Notes under the pieces: generated by a model
The model's input: only the letters and a program-made list of their open reading frames with translations
Databases searched by the model: none
What the model was told of the DNA's origin: nothing
Shown: positions 24,229-35,901 of the stretch, piece after piece
Position numbering within the stretch: position 1 is the stretch's first letter
Layout of the letters: every line of letters begins with the position of its first letter
Made by a program: the position numbers and the translations under genes
DNA from: Pyrus communis
Taxonomy: Eukaryota > Streptophyta > Magnoliopsida > Rosales > Rosaceae
Reading direction: 5' to 3'
Assembly: GCF_963583255.1 (NCBI RefSeq)
Contig: NC_084804.1
Span: 16,744,723 to 16,808,722, forward strand
Length of the DNA: 64,000 nucleotides

Positions 24229-25259
24229 TCTCAACTCGCCTAGAATTCAGAATTTCGATCATGGTTGGTTTTGAATATATTGGTAACGTTCCAATATCAT
24301 GCCATTACTTTTATCCTTACAATATGTAAAGCTTCCGCGAATAACATGACTCATTGATTTATATTGCTGATAATTCAATATGCGGATTGATTATCGTATT
24401 GGCTTTGCAAATAATTATTTAGTTATTATTATTATTTTTTAATCTGACCCATCTGCAGAAATACCTTTGCGTGTAGTTGTATTATCCTTGTCTGCAGATA
24501 CAAATCTGCTAGGGAATTTGCAAAGCTTTGGGGTTCGGATTATTGGTAATCTGTTTGAACAAATTCTTAACAAATTAAAGGCATAATTATTTGTTGTTTT
24601 GGTTAAATGTCTTTTACTTGTGGATCCTGAGGCTTCCGCTTAATCTTAGAAAGGGTGCACGAGAAAACATTGATTAAATGCACGATCCTGACATAAGACT
24701 TCCGCGCAATGAAGCTAATCGGTTTATCAACTATTTTATGACAGACATCACATTTAGAATTATTTATATATATATATATATATGTACATGTTTTGCAAAA
24801 TTCTTCTCCAGGAGTACAAGGATGTGTTTCAGTTTTCGGAGAATCAAATTACTGTCACTACATGTTATGACAGTCGAATTTTGGATCATGATCAATTTCA
24901 ACTCAAAAGTGTTTGTATCATGGTTCAAATTGTCAGTTCAAATTGAACAGAACGATTAAACTGATGATGAATATGTTTTGAGATAATTCTAAAGAATTCT
25001 TATATTCAGTCATGTTTAATTGGTGTATAAGTGAGATACAAAATTAGTATAGATGCAATTTTATCTGCTCAAAAGTGTTAAAATTGTATCGCTAATGAGA
25101 ATTTTGTATGTTGGTTATGCAAAACCTAATATAATCAGTTTTCGATCCAAAGATGTGACTGGTATTATATGATTTGATGCCATTAATTGTTCATATTTAT
25201 GAACTCTTAATGAAGAACTTCTGAGCACAAATACTAAAACGTATGTTGTTGATACAGCT

Positions 25260-25364
25260 ATGACTTCTCTCAATTTCTCCAATATTGAAACACTAACTAG
25301 ATCCAACTACAAAAGATGGAAGGATGACATGGAGATAGCTCTTGGCACACATGTTCATTCATAG
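25260..25364 (+). pseudogene. gag N-terminal relic
   Basis: A 34-codon frame beginning MTSLNFSNIETL with the segment SNYKRWKDDMEIALG, which matches the start of copia-type gag proteins (typical form L.G.NY..W...M...L). It stops at TAG and shows no further gag homology. The only coding trace found in the element. Confidence 0.6.
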
Positions 25365-25859
25365 CTTAGATGAATGTGTGAACTCATTCTGCAGAAATTA
25401 GAAAGGTTTGAGATCCCTTTCAATTCTCAAATCTTGTGATCGTAAGGAGCTTGATCTATATACACATATTAATGCCGTAGCCATTTTGGTGTCATTTTTA
25501 AATTGTTTTCTTATCTTAAAAGGAGATTTTGATATATCACAATGGACATGCTAAATGTTGTTTTAAAAGAAAATTAAGATTTTAGTAAAGTTATGACAAC
25601 AAGACTAGCTATGTTCATGCAGTTTAGCGTACCTAGCAATTTGTTCTGTTTTAGTTTCTGATTTTGATAGATTTTTCATAACTACAAATTTTATGAAATT
25701 TGGTCATGTCATAATATCAAATGGATTGTTGACGTTGGTATTTTTTTTCACGTTTCTAGACAAGAAATGGATTTATGTTAAATATTTAAGTGTGATACCA
25801 TGTTGCTGGAATAGTCTGTTTGTGATATTATTTTGATATATCTATGTAACTCCTAAATT

Positions 25860-26480
25860 CATGAAATTTTAGTATGATATACATTGAGATGTTTATTTCA
25901 AATCTGGAAATTTTCACGAGCATTGGTTTGCAAATGAATTATTGGTGGGTTTTTAATGTCGGGACTGTTCTGCAGAATTTACGCAGCTCCTGCAGCACAT
26001 TCCATTTCAATTTTATTTTTTATCCCACTTTTAAGATTAAAAAAATTATGGAACTTTTGGTGACAGTAAATGTATATGTCTACTTTATTTCTGGAAATTC
26101 TCATGCATATTGGAGACAAATTGAATTTTTGGTGAATTATTTAGTCTCCGGTATGTACTGCAGAATATTTGCCGTTTCTGCAGCATATCCCATTTCTAAT
26201 TTTCTTTTAGTACACTTGTAATGTCTGAAAAATTATGAAATTTTGGGAATTAACATCTTTGTATGTTTAATTTATGTTTGAAAATTTTCATGCATATCGG
26301 ATGAACAGTGAATATTGGTGATTTTGTAATCTCAGGTCTGTACTGAACCTTTTTCTGCAGTTTCTGCAGCACCTCCCTTCTCGAATTCATGTTTGGCTCG
26401 CTTAAAAATTTTAAAAATCATGAAATTTTTCGAAATAGTAGCCATATATGTCTAGTGCACACCTAAAAATTTTCATGACA
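25860..26480. repeat. Degenerate tandem repeat of about 200 bp in the LTR element
   Basis: Three diverged units share the order GAAATTTT...TTTTCA(T/C)G(C/A)...ATT...TTGGTGA/GG...CTGCAG...TTTCTGCAGCA...CCCATTTC. No coding meaning is seen. Confidence 0.55.
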
Positions 26481-26778
26481 ATCTAAAGAGAATTTAGTTT
26501 TTAGTGAATTTGCAAACTTAAGTAGTATTGCTGAATTTTGGTACTTCAAAACTAGTTTTGTTATGTGATATTGTTTCACTGATTTGTGCACACCTATTGG
26601 TACCGATTATTGAACAAGTTTATGGTTCCAATATGTCCTTATTTTATGCAAATTCTCAATACTAATGACTTTATAGACAACACTGATTAAATTTTGGTTT
26701 AAAGATGTATTGGTTTATTTTGCTCAAACCAATATTTTGTTTGGTCATCAATTATGATTATATGATCATTGTCTTTCG

Positions 26779-26810
<32 letters not shown>

Positions 26811-28791
26811 AAGTGATATCAGTTTACTAATTGATCATTTTGGTCTCTATCGAATAACTAAATAATCATGTTTCCTCTTTCGAGAACTTTATTGTTCAAT
26901 GTTAATAATGACATACTCTTGTGTCTGATTTAATCTTTTGAGAACCGGTTATTTAATATTGTTCTAAGGGATTATTTTGAAAAATCAGAATTCTAATTTA
27001 TATGGTGAATACTTTTATCCCAATAGGAATTTCAGGAAATCGCTCACCAATTATAAATTAGTATTACAGCAAATCATAAAGTACTTCTAACATATTTTCA
27101 TCTGGCCAAAGGTGTTGAAGCTATATGTATTTTGTGTATTTTATGTTTTGGCTAGCTATGCAGGTATTTTCTTTGCATGATTAGTTTTTGCCCAAAGGTG
27201 TAACAATCATGCAATTTGGAGTTGGTTCAATCCTCCACAACTCGACTACTTCCATGATGAATCTTGTAGAATCGAGAATGAGTAGGTAAATTTGCCAATC
27301 TTTTGCCTTAATTTTCTCTGAGTTCTAAATTGGATTAAAATTATTGTTGGAAAATTGATGTTATTGAGATATCTAAGTGTTTATCGACTTTGTTTTAGAA
27401 TTAAAACATAAATTTTGAGTTTGGATTCTCTTATTAGGTTTCATTTTAATTTATGAACTAATCTTTAACACATATGTGGGTCATCTCTCATACACTAAAA
27501 TTAAATTAAATTTGTAGTCATTGCATAAGTTTTTATGGAACTTTTAATTCTAACCTACTTTAATAAAAATAAAAAAAAATTATGTATTTGATCTTTATTG
27601 ATTCAACTAGCCTATATTTTGTTATATGAAAGCCACTTTCTCTAGTGTTTAAACTTGCAATTTTGAGTGTTTGCCCAAGTGGGAGAAATAATGTATTATG
27701 GGCTTCACACTCATCAATTCTGCATGCTTTTAATGATCATGATTTTGGTAGATAAAATGTAAATTATCATACTTGTTTATATTTGATTAGTTACAAATTC
27801 AAGAAGGGTTAATGAGTATATTCTGCTCAAAAGTGTTTTTCTTATTAATTCTTGTTTGTTGTTCAAGAAATTGGACTTGTGATTTATATGTTATTTATGG
27901 ATAATTAATCTGCTCAAAAGTGTTTTCTTATTCAGTCCAACTATAAATCAATGAACGGTTAAACATGGAATTGACAAGATTGTATATACTTCATCTGCTC
28001 AAAAGTGTTGAAACTATATACGTTTGCCCTTGTATTTTATGTTTTAGCTGTGAAAACCTAATATAATTAGATTCTGTCCAAAGATGATTCTAGAATTATA
28101 TGTTTTTGTTGCAATCAGAAAACATTCCGTTAAAGTTTTCTGTTTTTGTCAAATTTTAGATGAATAAAACTGATCATATGATTTTGTATATCTTTTTAGC
28201 CACTCACTTCCTTGCAATATCTGACATAGAGATATAGTCAGAAAAATTAGTAGTTGATGTTGAATTCTCAATACTTTTAAATCCTTGATTAATGCTTGAT
28301 CAGTGGGAGCTTTTAAAAGGTATATGCATTTATGAGATTTTTTACTCTTTTAATCAGTGGGAGTTTAAAATTGCTTTTGTATTATTGAATTGAAGTGTTA
28401 GTGGAAAATGGTTTAATCGTAAAATTTTATTCATAAATCTTGATAAGAGAGTAATTTTGTAACAATATATTGTATTTGCATCTTCTCTTATCAATATGTT
28501 TTAATTGACAAAAAATGTGAGCCATGCTTGCATAAGGCTCAGTTCAGGAGTTGAATTTTGTTTATCAACTTGAAACTTTTGAATTCTGTCAAACAACACA
28601 GTGCTTATGGTGTAGGTACTTGTAATCATAAAGTGCACATGTAGAAGAGATTACATAATGCATTTATGATTCAATATTCGAAGCTATAAGTGACAGGTTG
28701 TTAAAGGTTTAATTGCAGCTTTCGGGGACTTGTGATCACCTTAGTCTTAGCCTAAGTAATATCATTCTTCTTGGACACTCAAGTGGGAGAA

Positions 28792-29296
28792 TGTAAGATG
28801 TGAGTGTCAAGAAGAATGTGTTCTTGTTCTCGACAAACTGATAGCTCAGTGTATGAGTTATCATGTTGAGGAAATTCTGATCCTACTTGGCTAAGATTAA
28901 GAGTCCTAATAACATGCAATTATATTCTAGTAACCTTATCAAGACTTGACAAGAGTTCAATACCTATGAGGACTATACCGAAACCCTAATCAGTTTGGAA
29001 TATCTAAGGTATCAGTTAATAGGCCTGATATCAAGGGAGTATGGATATATATAGGGAGGTCTCTGCACTCACAGTAATTATCCTTCTTTCGTGCTAAAAC
29101 CCTATTTGATAGCAAGGACTCTCGGCTGCTTGAGTGTAGAAGACTCCTCATGAAACCCTAGCAGTCATGTCTTCTTCTTCTTCCTCCACTTCGGAAGATA
29201 AGTTTATTTCCCTTTAATTGTTTGATTGGTTTATTGTAATTATTTTGGTTTTATCTGTGATCCTAGTAGCTTGTTGATTTTGAATTACTTCTTACA
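28792..29296 (+). repeat. 3' LTR
   Basis: 505 bp, preceded by purine tract AAGTGGGAGAA and followed by the ACTTG target copy and the rest of the TIR exon. Confidence 0.93.
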
Positions 29297-32200
29297 ACTT
29301 GACACCTACATAGATTACAAACTTGAGAGAGGGGATGAAATCAGACCTGCCCTTCTAGAAGCTATTGAGAAATCAAAGCTTTCGGTGATCATTTTCTCAA
29401 AAAACTACGCTTCTTCCACATGGTGTCTGGATGAACTCGTCCATATACTAGGATGCAAGGAAAGGGATGGACAGTTTGTTATACCCGTTTTTTACGACAT
29501 CAGTCCACAGGATGTACGAAAACAACAGGGGAGTTATGCAGATGCATTTGCCAAGCTTGAAGAACGTTTCAAGCTTGAAGAAGGTATGGACAAGGTGCTT
29601 AAGTGGAGGGATGCTTTGCAGAAAGCTGCCAACCTATCTGGTTATGATTATTCAAACAAAGCCGGGTAACTAACTTTGCAACTCTTGCAGAATTTTTTTA
29701 CTTGTGACCTTTGTTTCAAACAAGATTCATTAATGCAGGACTTAGTAACTATTTTTTTCCTTCGTGGTTACTTATATTTTCCAGGACAGAGGCTGATTCC
29801 ATTGAGAAACTTGTCGAAGTTATATTGAACAAATTGGATTGCAAAAGCTCAAGTAATTTAAAGGGCCTAGTTGAAATTGAAACCAAAGTTGAGCAAATTG
29901 AATCGTTACTATGCCTTGATTCATCGGATGTTTGCATTGTAGGTATTTGGGGCATGGGTGGTATTGGCAAGACCACCCTTGCTGATGTTGTATATCACCG
30001 ACTCTCTTCCAAGTTTGAAGCTTGCTGTTTTCTTAAAAATGTTAGAGAAAATTACGAAGGAAAAGAAGGAATATATAACTTACGAAATGAACTTCTCCGT
30101 GAGATTTTAGATGATAAAAATACAAATATTAAGACTCCATCTATAGGATCAGAGCTTATTAAGGGGAGGCTCCGTCGTACAAAGGTACTCATTGTTCTTG
30201 ACGACGTGAATGATTCAAGGCAATTAGAACTTCTAGTTGGAGATGATCTTGAGTTTGGTGTCGGAAGTAGAATCATTATAACAACTCGGGATAGGAGCTT
30301 ACTCAATGAAAAGGTGGTTGATGACAAAATTTATGAGGTCAAGGGATTGAAACATGATGGCGCTCTTCAGCTCTTTCATTTTCATGCTCTGAAAAATAAG
30401 TCTCCTACGACAGTTTATACAGAGTTTTCAAGAAAGGTGATAGATCATATTCAAGGCATTCCATTGGCTCTTAAAACTTTGGGTGGCTTATTCCATCACT
30501 GCGATACAGAAGAAGACTGGGATGAAGAATTGAACAGATTGAAAAAATTTCCTAGCGAAAAAGTTCAGAATGTGTTGAGACTTAGTTACGATGGTGAGAA
30601 GAAAATGAGAAGGAATGCTTTCTTGACATTGCATGCTTTCTGAAAGGGGTAGATGTTTATCACGCAAAAAGAATATTAGATATTCGGGGTTTCCTTGTGA
30701 CGGGAATCCAAATTCTCATTGACAAGTCTCTCATATCAATTTCAGAGATGAATCGCTTAGAGATGCATGATTTGCTGCAAGAAATGGGCCGGACAATTGT
30801 TCGCGAACAATGCAAGGACGAGCCAGGAAAACGTAATAGGTTGTGGGCTGCTGCTGATGTCTATCAAGTGCTGGAGAATGATATGGTAAGAACCAAAAAT
30901 CATGAACTTTCTATGACGGGACCACGGAAACTCATTTTGTACAAGCATATGTCAACAAAAGTAGTTTTTAGTAATCTTGGTTGTACATTTATTCTCATTA
31001 TACTATTTTCTCTTGATTTCCAGGGAACTTCAACAGTTCAATGCATATGCTTTGACACGTCTAACATTACACGGTTGGAATTATGTGGATCACCGTTCAA
31101 GAAGATGTCTAATTTAAGATTGTTGATAATTCATGATGATCATCTAAGACTCTATGACCTTCCAGAATGGATGCGACAGGCTTATGTTGCTGATCTTTTT
31201 GACAACAATCTGGACCTTTCTCAAGGTCTTCAGTCTCTTCCCAATTCTCTCAGGTATCTTTACTGGCAGGGATACCCGTTGAAATCTCTTCCAACAAAAT
31301 TTTCTCCACAAAATCTTGTTGAGCTTCGATTGCCCCACAGCTTTGCTGGGAAAAAACTTTGGAGTAAAAACCAGGTATATATATGCTTCCTCTTCTTTTT
31401 TCTATGTTTTTTTTATAGAAGTATATATATGCTAACTTTTGTTCTTCGTATGAACTATGGTGCCTCTGGAAACCTATTGGGCCGAAGTCAATAATGTTCT
31501 TCTTTCCATTTTTCTTTAATTTGTTACAGAATCTTGGGAACTTAAAAGTGATTGAACTAAGGTTTTGCGTGCATCTGACTGAAGTTCCAGATCTCTCTCG
31601 CAGTAAAAAAATTGAAGATATAGTGCTTTTTGGGTGTGAAAGATTGGTTCGAATTCCTTCTTATTTTAAAGATCTTGACAAGCTTAGGTGGCTGAATCTG
31701 GGAAAGTGCTCAAGTCTAGAATTCTTACCAGAGCTCCCAGTGCTATGTTGTCTTGAAGCAAGTGGCTGCACTTCACTGAAGACAGTTTCAAGTTCAAGAA
31801 ATTCACTCACACAAGCTTGGGATAAATATGAATTGTTTCGAGGGCGTTTTAACTTTGTTGATTGCCCAAAGTTGAATGAAAATGCAAGGACCAATATAAT
31901 GGCTGACACACAGTTAAGAATTATGCGAGTGGCAACTGGGCCATTGAAAACTCAGCAACGTAAAGAAGAAGAACTTGTCATGGTATCTCTCTCCCTCTCT
32001 CTCACCCACGCACACACTTTCATATCTCCTTTATGCCATTTTTTCACATGTTGAATAATTTACTTGATTTACATGCATCGATGTTACAGGAAATGACTTC
32101 ATCTATCCCTATGTGCTATCGGACTACACGTAGCACCGACTCTGCTCGGACTTTAGTTAGCACTGCATGTACAGGATATGAAATTCCAAATTGGTTCTGC

Positions 32201-32734
32201 CATCAAAATGAAGGATCTTCGATAACTATCAAGCTTCCTCGAAATTGGTATTGTACAGATTTTTTGGGTTTTGCTCTATCTGTTGTTCTCCCTCCCCAAA
32301 TTTCTTATATGGAACTGATGCTTGGATGCTCGTGCAATTTTAAAACTAATAGTGGTGAAAGCCATGAAACCATTTATCCTACCCATTATCCTTTAAATGC
32401 AAAAGGGGAAGTGGTTGCTTATTCGCCATTCGGTCAGGTATTTGTGTGGTATAGTGCGTTTGCACTTGGAGAGGGAGCAAATTTGAATCGCTCCAATTCT
32501 TTTTACAAACTTGTCACTGGGGCCTGTTTTGAGTTCAACGCTGTGGATGCCTGCCGCCGTCGCGAATTTAAGGTGAAAAAGTGTGGGATCAGCCTGCTGT
32601 ATGCTAAAGATGTCGAGACCATCAAGTGGGGAGGAAATACAGGTTGGAGTAGCCAAAAAAAAAAAGTTAGAAATGAAAAATTAAGAATTTGAGCTCTTCT
32701 TATTGTTTGTATTCTCATCAAGTCGGGAGGAAAT

Positions 32735-33060
32735 ATCGGGAAGATGTCTTCGCAGAGGATTGTTTACAAGGATTCATAATTTCAATTTTAGGACAGAAGA
32801 TGTTATAAACATGTGAAAGTCATAATCTTTTGTTATTGGTGCTCATAATTATTATTTTTTCAAGTTTTAATTACCTTGTATTTGAGAAGAGGTTCAAAAC
32901 TCTCTTCAATTTCTTTTGGTTCTGGTTTGGCTTCAGGCTTAGCCTCCGTTGTCACCATTGACAGAAGACGGGCTCTTAGGAATAGAAGTGGGTATGAATG
33001 GAGCTTGATATGATCTAATAATGAAAACATACACAAATCAAACATAAAATACTAGATCAT
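32735..33060. repeat. Post-TNL block, copy 1
   Basis: Starts ATCGGGAAGATGTCTTC and recurs at 33535-33860 and, behind TNL-B, at 61075-61400. It contains the HIPP-like first exon on the minus strand. Because it trails both TNLs, it was part of the ancestral duplicated block. Confidence 0.7.
32875..32958 (-). pseudogene. HIPP-like first exon relic 1
   Basis: 28 codons from ATG at 32958 to AAG followed by a GTAATT donor. The peptide is rich in K, P and E and ends EPLLKYK. That pattern (acidic/Lys-Pro leader, then LLKYK before TWVLKVSIHCEGC in the next exon) is how several heavy-metal-associated isoprenylated plant proteins start. No HMA exon with the CEGC motif is found nearby, so this is at most a fragment. 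Identification is from memory of the family. Confidence 0.4.
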
Positions 33061-33534
33061 ATAAAAGTTTCCTTGTGAGTTTGGTTTTCTTGACCAAACT
33101 TTTATCATTTACTTAATTTATTATTCCTTGTGGCCTTTTTTTTTACCAATCTATATGATGGGTTTAGCTAGAAATACTAGATCATAGTACTAATTGTTAT
33201 AGTTTTTAGGCTTTTGATCATTCTTTTATTAATTTTTAATATTTCATTTACTTAATTTATCATTTAATTCGCAAATTAATATAAAAAAACTCCAAAAATA
33301 ATGTGGTCTTATCTTATCTTCTCTTACAATAATTCGTTTCATAATAATCACTAGCAAAAGTGCTCCACACATGGCTGCGAGTGCTTAAAATATTTTGATA
33401 ATATATACATACAGAAAACATATCAAAAGATTGGCGGTGTTTACTCTTTATTCAATTGAGAGGCATTTTCAAATTGTGAGGGGATGAGAAGACCCGTCCC
33501 ATCTTCCAACTTCAATACAAGTGCCTGTGGCGAA
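33061..33534. other. Intergenic between post-TNL block copies
   Basis: AT-rich. 33120-33480 aligns with 60540-61010 behind TNL-B. No gene recognised. Confidence 0.5.
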
Positions 33535-33860
33535 GCATATCGGGAAGATGTCTTCCTTGAGGATTGTTTATAAGGATTCATAGTTTCAACTTTAGGACAG
33601 AACTAGAAGAAGATGTTATAAACATGTGAAAGTCATAATCTTTTGTTCTTGGTGCTCATAATTTTTATTTTCTTTTCAAGTTTTAATTACCTTGTATTTG
33701 AGAAGAGGTTCAGAACTCTCTTCAATTTTCTGATTTGGCTTCAGGCTTAGCCTCCGTTGTCACCATTGACAGAAGACGGGCTCTTAGGAATAGTAGTGAG
33801 TATGAATGGAGCTTGATATGATCTAATTATGAAAACATACACTAATCAACATAAAATTTC
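33535..33860. repeat. Post-TNL block, copy 2
   Basis: Tandem partner of 32735-33060 with the same internal layout. Confidence 0.7.
33691..33766 (-). pseudogene. HIPP-like first exon relic 2, frameshifted
   Basis: Same exon as 32875-32958 but 76 bp long, so the frame is lost and meets TGA within the exon. The donor GTAATT is kept. Confidence 0.4.
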
Positions 33861-33950
33861 AAATGCATGAACGAATTTATACAAATATGTTGAAAAGAAT
33901 ATCACTTTTTTTATATATGTTGAAATTTGTTGATGCTGGGGTGAAAAAAT

Positions 33951-35226
33951 TCCTCGACTGAAAAATTTCCTGCCAATTTAGAAAAGAACTATTCCAAATT
34001 ACGGATGTACTCTATTAATTTAACCAAGAACATGCATGGCACCACCACTATTAAGAAGCATCAGCATCAACATACAAAGACAAAAGTTTCTACAATCAGT
34101 TGTCAAATTGTTACCAAAAACATGCATGGAAAGAATAAAAATGACCACAAAGATGGCTAAACAATTAACCACATATGTTGTTTATATGCCCACTGAGAGG
34201 AAAAAGCTTCTGCAATTGCAAGAACGTATTTATATAAAATAGACATGTCACTTTAGCTTAAGCTCACACACCATCTGAAAGAGCTTCTTGTATCCATTCC
34301 AATCATACTCCTGTCAAGCATGTCCCTCTACTATTCCCCACCAGCAATCAACCATAAACGCCATCTACATTAACTGATATCAATACCCTCGGCTGCTTTA
34401 GTGAGCATCTGGATCAACCAGCACACACTTCATATGAATGACACCTAACTGCCACCAAAATAAAAGACATGATGAAGAGCATACAAATTGGCGACTAAGC
34501 TTAAAAACAACCCTTGTGTATTAAGCAGAACTTGAACTCACTTGACATGGCAACCTCTAATGCAAGGTAAAGAGTAGAAAAGCAAATGCATTGACAAACA
34601 GAAAACCATGTAATCCTTCAATCACATAAATATAAACATTATATCCAAGCACCTAAAATAAAAACATGAACCAAAATCCCAGAAATTTCACTATGAAACT
34701 GAAGCTTAATAAACATATGTGCACCTGTAGCTATTGCCTCATAAGAATTTCCTTGAAACGGTGTGAATTGAGTTGAGGATCAGAACCTATAATTGAATAG
34801 AACAGTCTGCAAGTATCAAACAGAAACAGGAATCCAAATGACCAAAAAGATAAATGCAGTGATAAATAAAGTTAATACCTATTCATATTCCCCTTGCACT
34901 GGCTGTAAAGATCAATCAACTCCTTCTTCTTGAAATCAGATCCCTTCTACTTTGCTTTGAACACTTCGATATCAGCTTCAATAACCTGCACCGGCCCTCG
35001 CTGTGGCAACTTTTTGTTCATTTTGCTGCCCTTACCCCTTGCTATCTTGTCCCGATTTACATGTTCTTCAAATCTCACGGGCGTCCATCTTCCTCGACCA
35101 ATTTCATTCTGGCCTGCAGTCAGTTTTCAACGCAATTTGTTGCGATCATTCGAGAGGGTGCGTAGAGTTCTAGTGGTCACGCCGGCTCAGGTGTTTACAA
35201 CACCACCTCCTTCTCTTTGTCTGCCT
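33951..35226. repeat. Duplicated DnaJ-remnant block, copy 1
   Basis: Matches 35902-37098, starting CCTCG(A/G)CTGAAAAA. The match is interrupted because copy 2 lacks what corresponds to 34793-34984. It ends at the perfect palindrome 35210-35247. Confidence 0.8.
34725..34985 (-). pseudogene. DnaJ-like (DNAJC9/AtJ6 type) exons, decayed
   Basis: Two minus-strand exons. Exon A (34985 down to 34879) is bounded by TGCAG and GTATTAAC and reads VIEADIEVFKAK, a stop, then KGSDFKKKELIDLYSQCKGN and MN. This matches the segment after the J-domain in plant DnaJ 6-type co-chaperones (..EADIEEFEA.YRGS..EKKDL..LY...KGNMNR). Exon B (34786 down to 34725) carries SDPQLNSHRFKEIL and then shifts frame. An in-frame stop, frameshift and missing residues between exons show it is dead. 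The J-domain itself is not seen. Confidence 0.7.
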
Positions 35227-35247
35227 TTGTAGGCAGACAAAGAGAAG
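35210..35247. repeat. Perfect 17-bp palindrome at a rearrangement junction
   Basis: CTTCTCTTTGTCTGCCT (35210-35226), loop TTGT, then its exact reverse complement (35231-35247). The equivalent place in copy 2 (about 37068) is not palindromic. It marks the switch from the DnaJ block to the oxidosqualene cyclase fragment. Confidence 0.85.
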
Positions 35248-35276
35248 AGCATTAATTTCATGAAAAGCATTCTTAC

Positions 35277-35822
35277 CTGATGATTATAGAGATTTCTGCA
35301 CATCATAACAGCATTCAGACCTCCAGTAATAATTGAAAGTGCAATGATCTGTTGCAATTGGTAAGTAATACTTAGTCACTCGACAATTACCAAATGGACC
35401 AAATAATAAAGAAAAAACCAATCTTGGTTAATTCATTTAACTAAGAAGAAAGGCTGTGAAGTTCCAAAATGAATATGCAGCCATCTTTTGGAATGTCAAA
35501 ACTTATTTCTCATATTTAACCATGATATACAGATTCTCCGTGTTTTCATCTTCTGGATTACATGGTGATTACTACCTTTCTCCCTTACCAAACCAGGAAG
35601 CAGAAACATAGGACCCCCATGGGACCCTATAATCTCCAGCCCAATGTCCATCTTGTGCCTGGATTGTTGAATAGAAACTCAGAGACCTTCGTAATGTGAT
35701 TGTCACTGCCTCTTCCGTTACCTCTTCTTGATTTTTAACTTTGAGTTGTGGTAGATTAGTGGCAAATGGATTCTCCTTTGCAAACTGCATTTCAGAAATA
35801 AGAAGAGAACACGCTCGTAATC
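35277..35822 (-). pseudogene. Oxidosqualene cyclase gene fragment (two exons)
   Basis: Minus-strand exon 35822-35589 reads [18 protein letters not shown], then [20 protein letters not shown] and [13 protein letters not shown], the conserved N-terminal part of plant oxidosqualene cyclases (cycloartenol, lupeol or amyrin synthases). The expected [11 protein letters not shown] follows, but behind a short direct duplication (GGGTCC(C/T)ATG) that shifts the frame. A GTAAGG donor ends it. The next exon 35348-35277 (24 codons) reads IIALSIITGGLNAVMMCRNL then YNHQ, matching the following cyclase exon with an internal loss of about 6 residues. The catalytic DCTAE region and the rest of the about 760-aa enzyme are absent. 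Confidence 0.85.
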
Positions 35823-35901
35823 CTGCCAAAAGATACCCCTAATCACTAGCTATCGTTTTCATTGATCCAAATCATCCAATTAGCAGAAGTATCCAACAAT
35901 C

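Larger units (their letters stand above)
23709..29296 (+). mobile_element. Young non-autonomous copia-like LTR retrotransposon, 5588 bp
   Basis: Two 505-bp LTRs (23709-24213 and 28792-29296) start TGTAAG and end CTTACA, and differ at only 2 positions by hand comparison. Target duplication ACTTG at 23704-23708 and 29297-29301. Primer site TGGTATCAGAGCC at 24216-24228 (initiator Met-tRNA) and purine tract AAGTGGGAGAA at 28781-28791. The LTR has a TATATATAG box (about 23964) upstream of a likely transcript start. The 4.6-kb interior has no frame over about 115 codons: protease, integrase and RT/RNase H are missing, and only a gag N-terminal relic remains. The size and lack of pol fit a LARD-like derivative mobilised by a relative. 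Confidence 0.93.
23571..32692 (+). pseudogene. TNL-A: TIR-NB-LRR gene broken by an LTR element and a frameshift
   Basis: Paralogue of TNL-B with the same exon plan: exon 1 (TIR) 23571-23708 plus 29302-29665, exon 2 (NB-ARC) 29785-30885, exon 3 31024-31374, exon 4 31530-31982, exon 5 32090-32692. Exon 1 is split by the 5588-bp LTR element; the reading frame stops within the LTR after KKLV, leaving 48 residues. Exon 2 keeps P-loop GMGGIGKTT, LIVLDDVND, GSRIIITTRD and GIPLALKTLGG, but one base is lost near 30595 (GATGG-TGAG against GATGGATTAG in TNL-B), ending the frame at 30643. Later exons are still open, and the last runs about 10 codons past the TNL-B stop after a longer A-run. So two independent lesions, the LTR insertion being very young. 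A truncated transcript from the 3' LTR would lack the TIR N-terminus. Confidence 0.92.

Noticed and set aside
25064..28009. CRISPR-like spacing of the 16-mer in the LTR element
   Set aside because: Irregular spacing, eukaryotic retrotransposon context, and no array structure.
29226..29301. Start of a TIR-containing frame inside the 3' LTR
   Set aside because: The apparent start is TTG in LTR sequence; no in-frame ATG precedes the TIR part, so it is only the interrupted exon.
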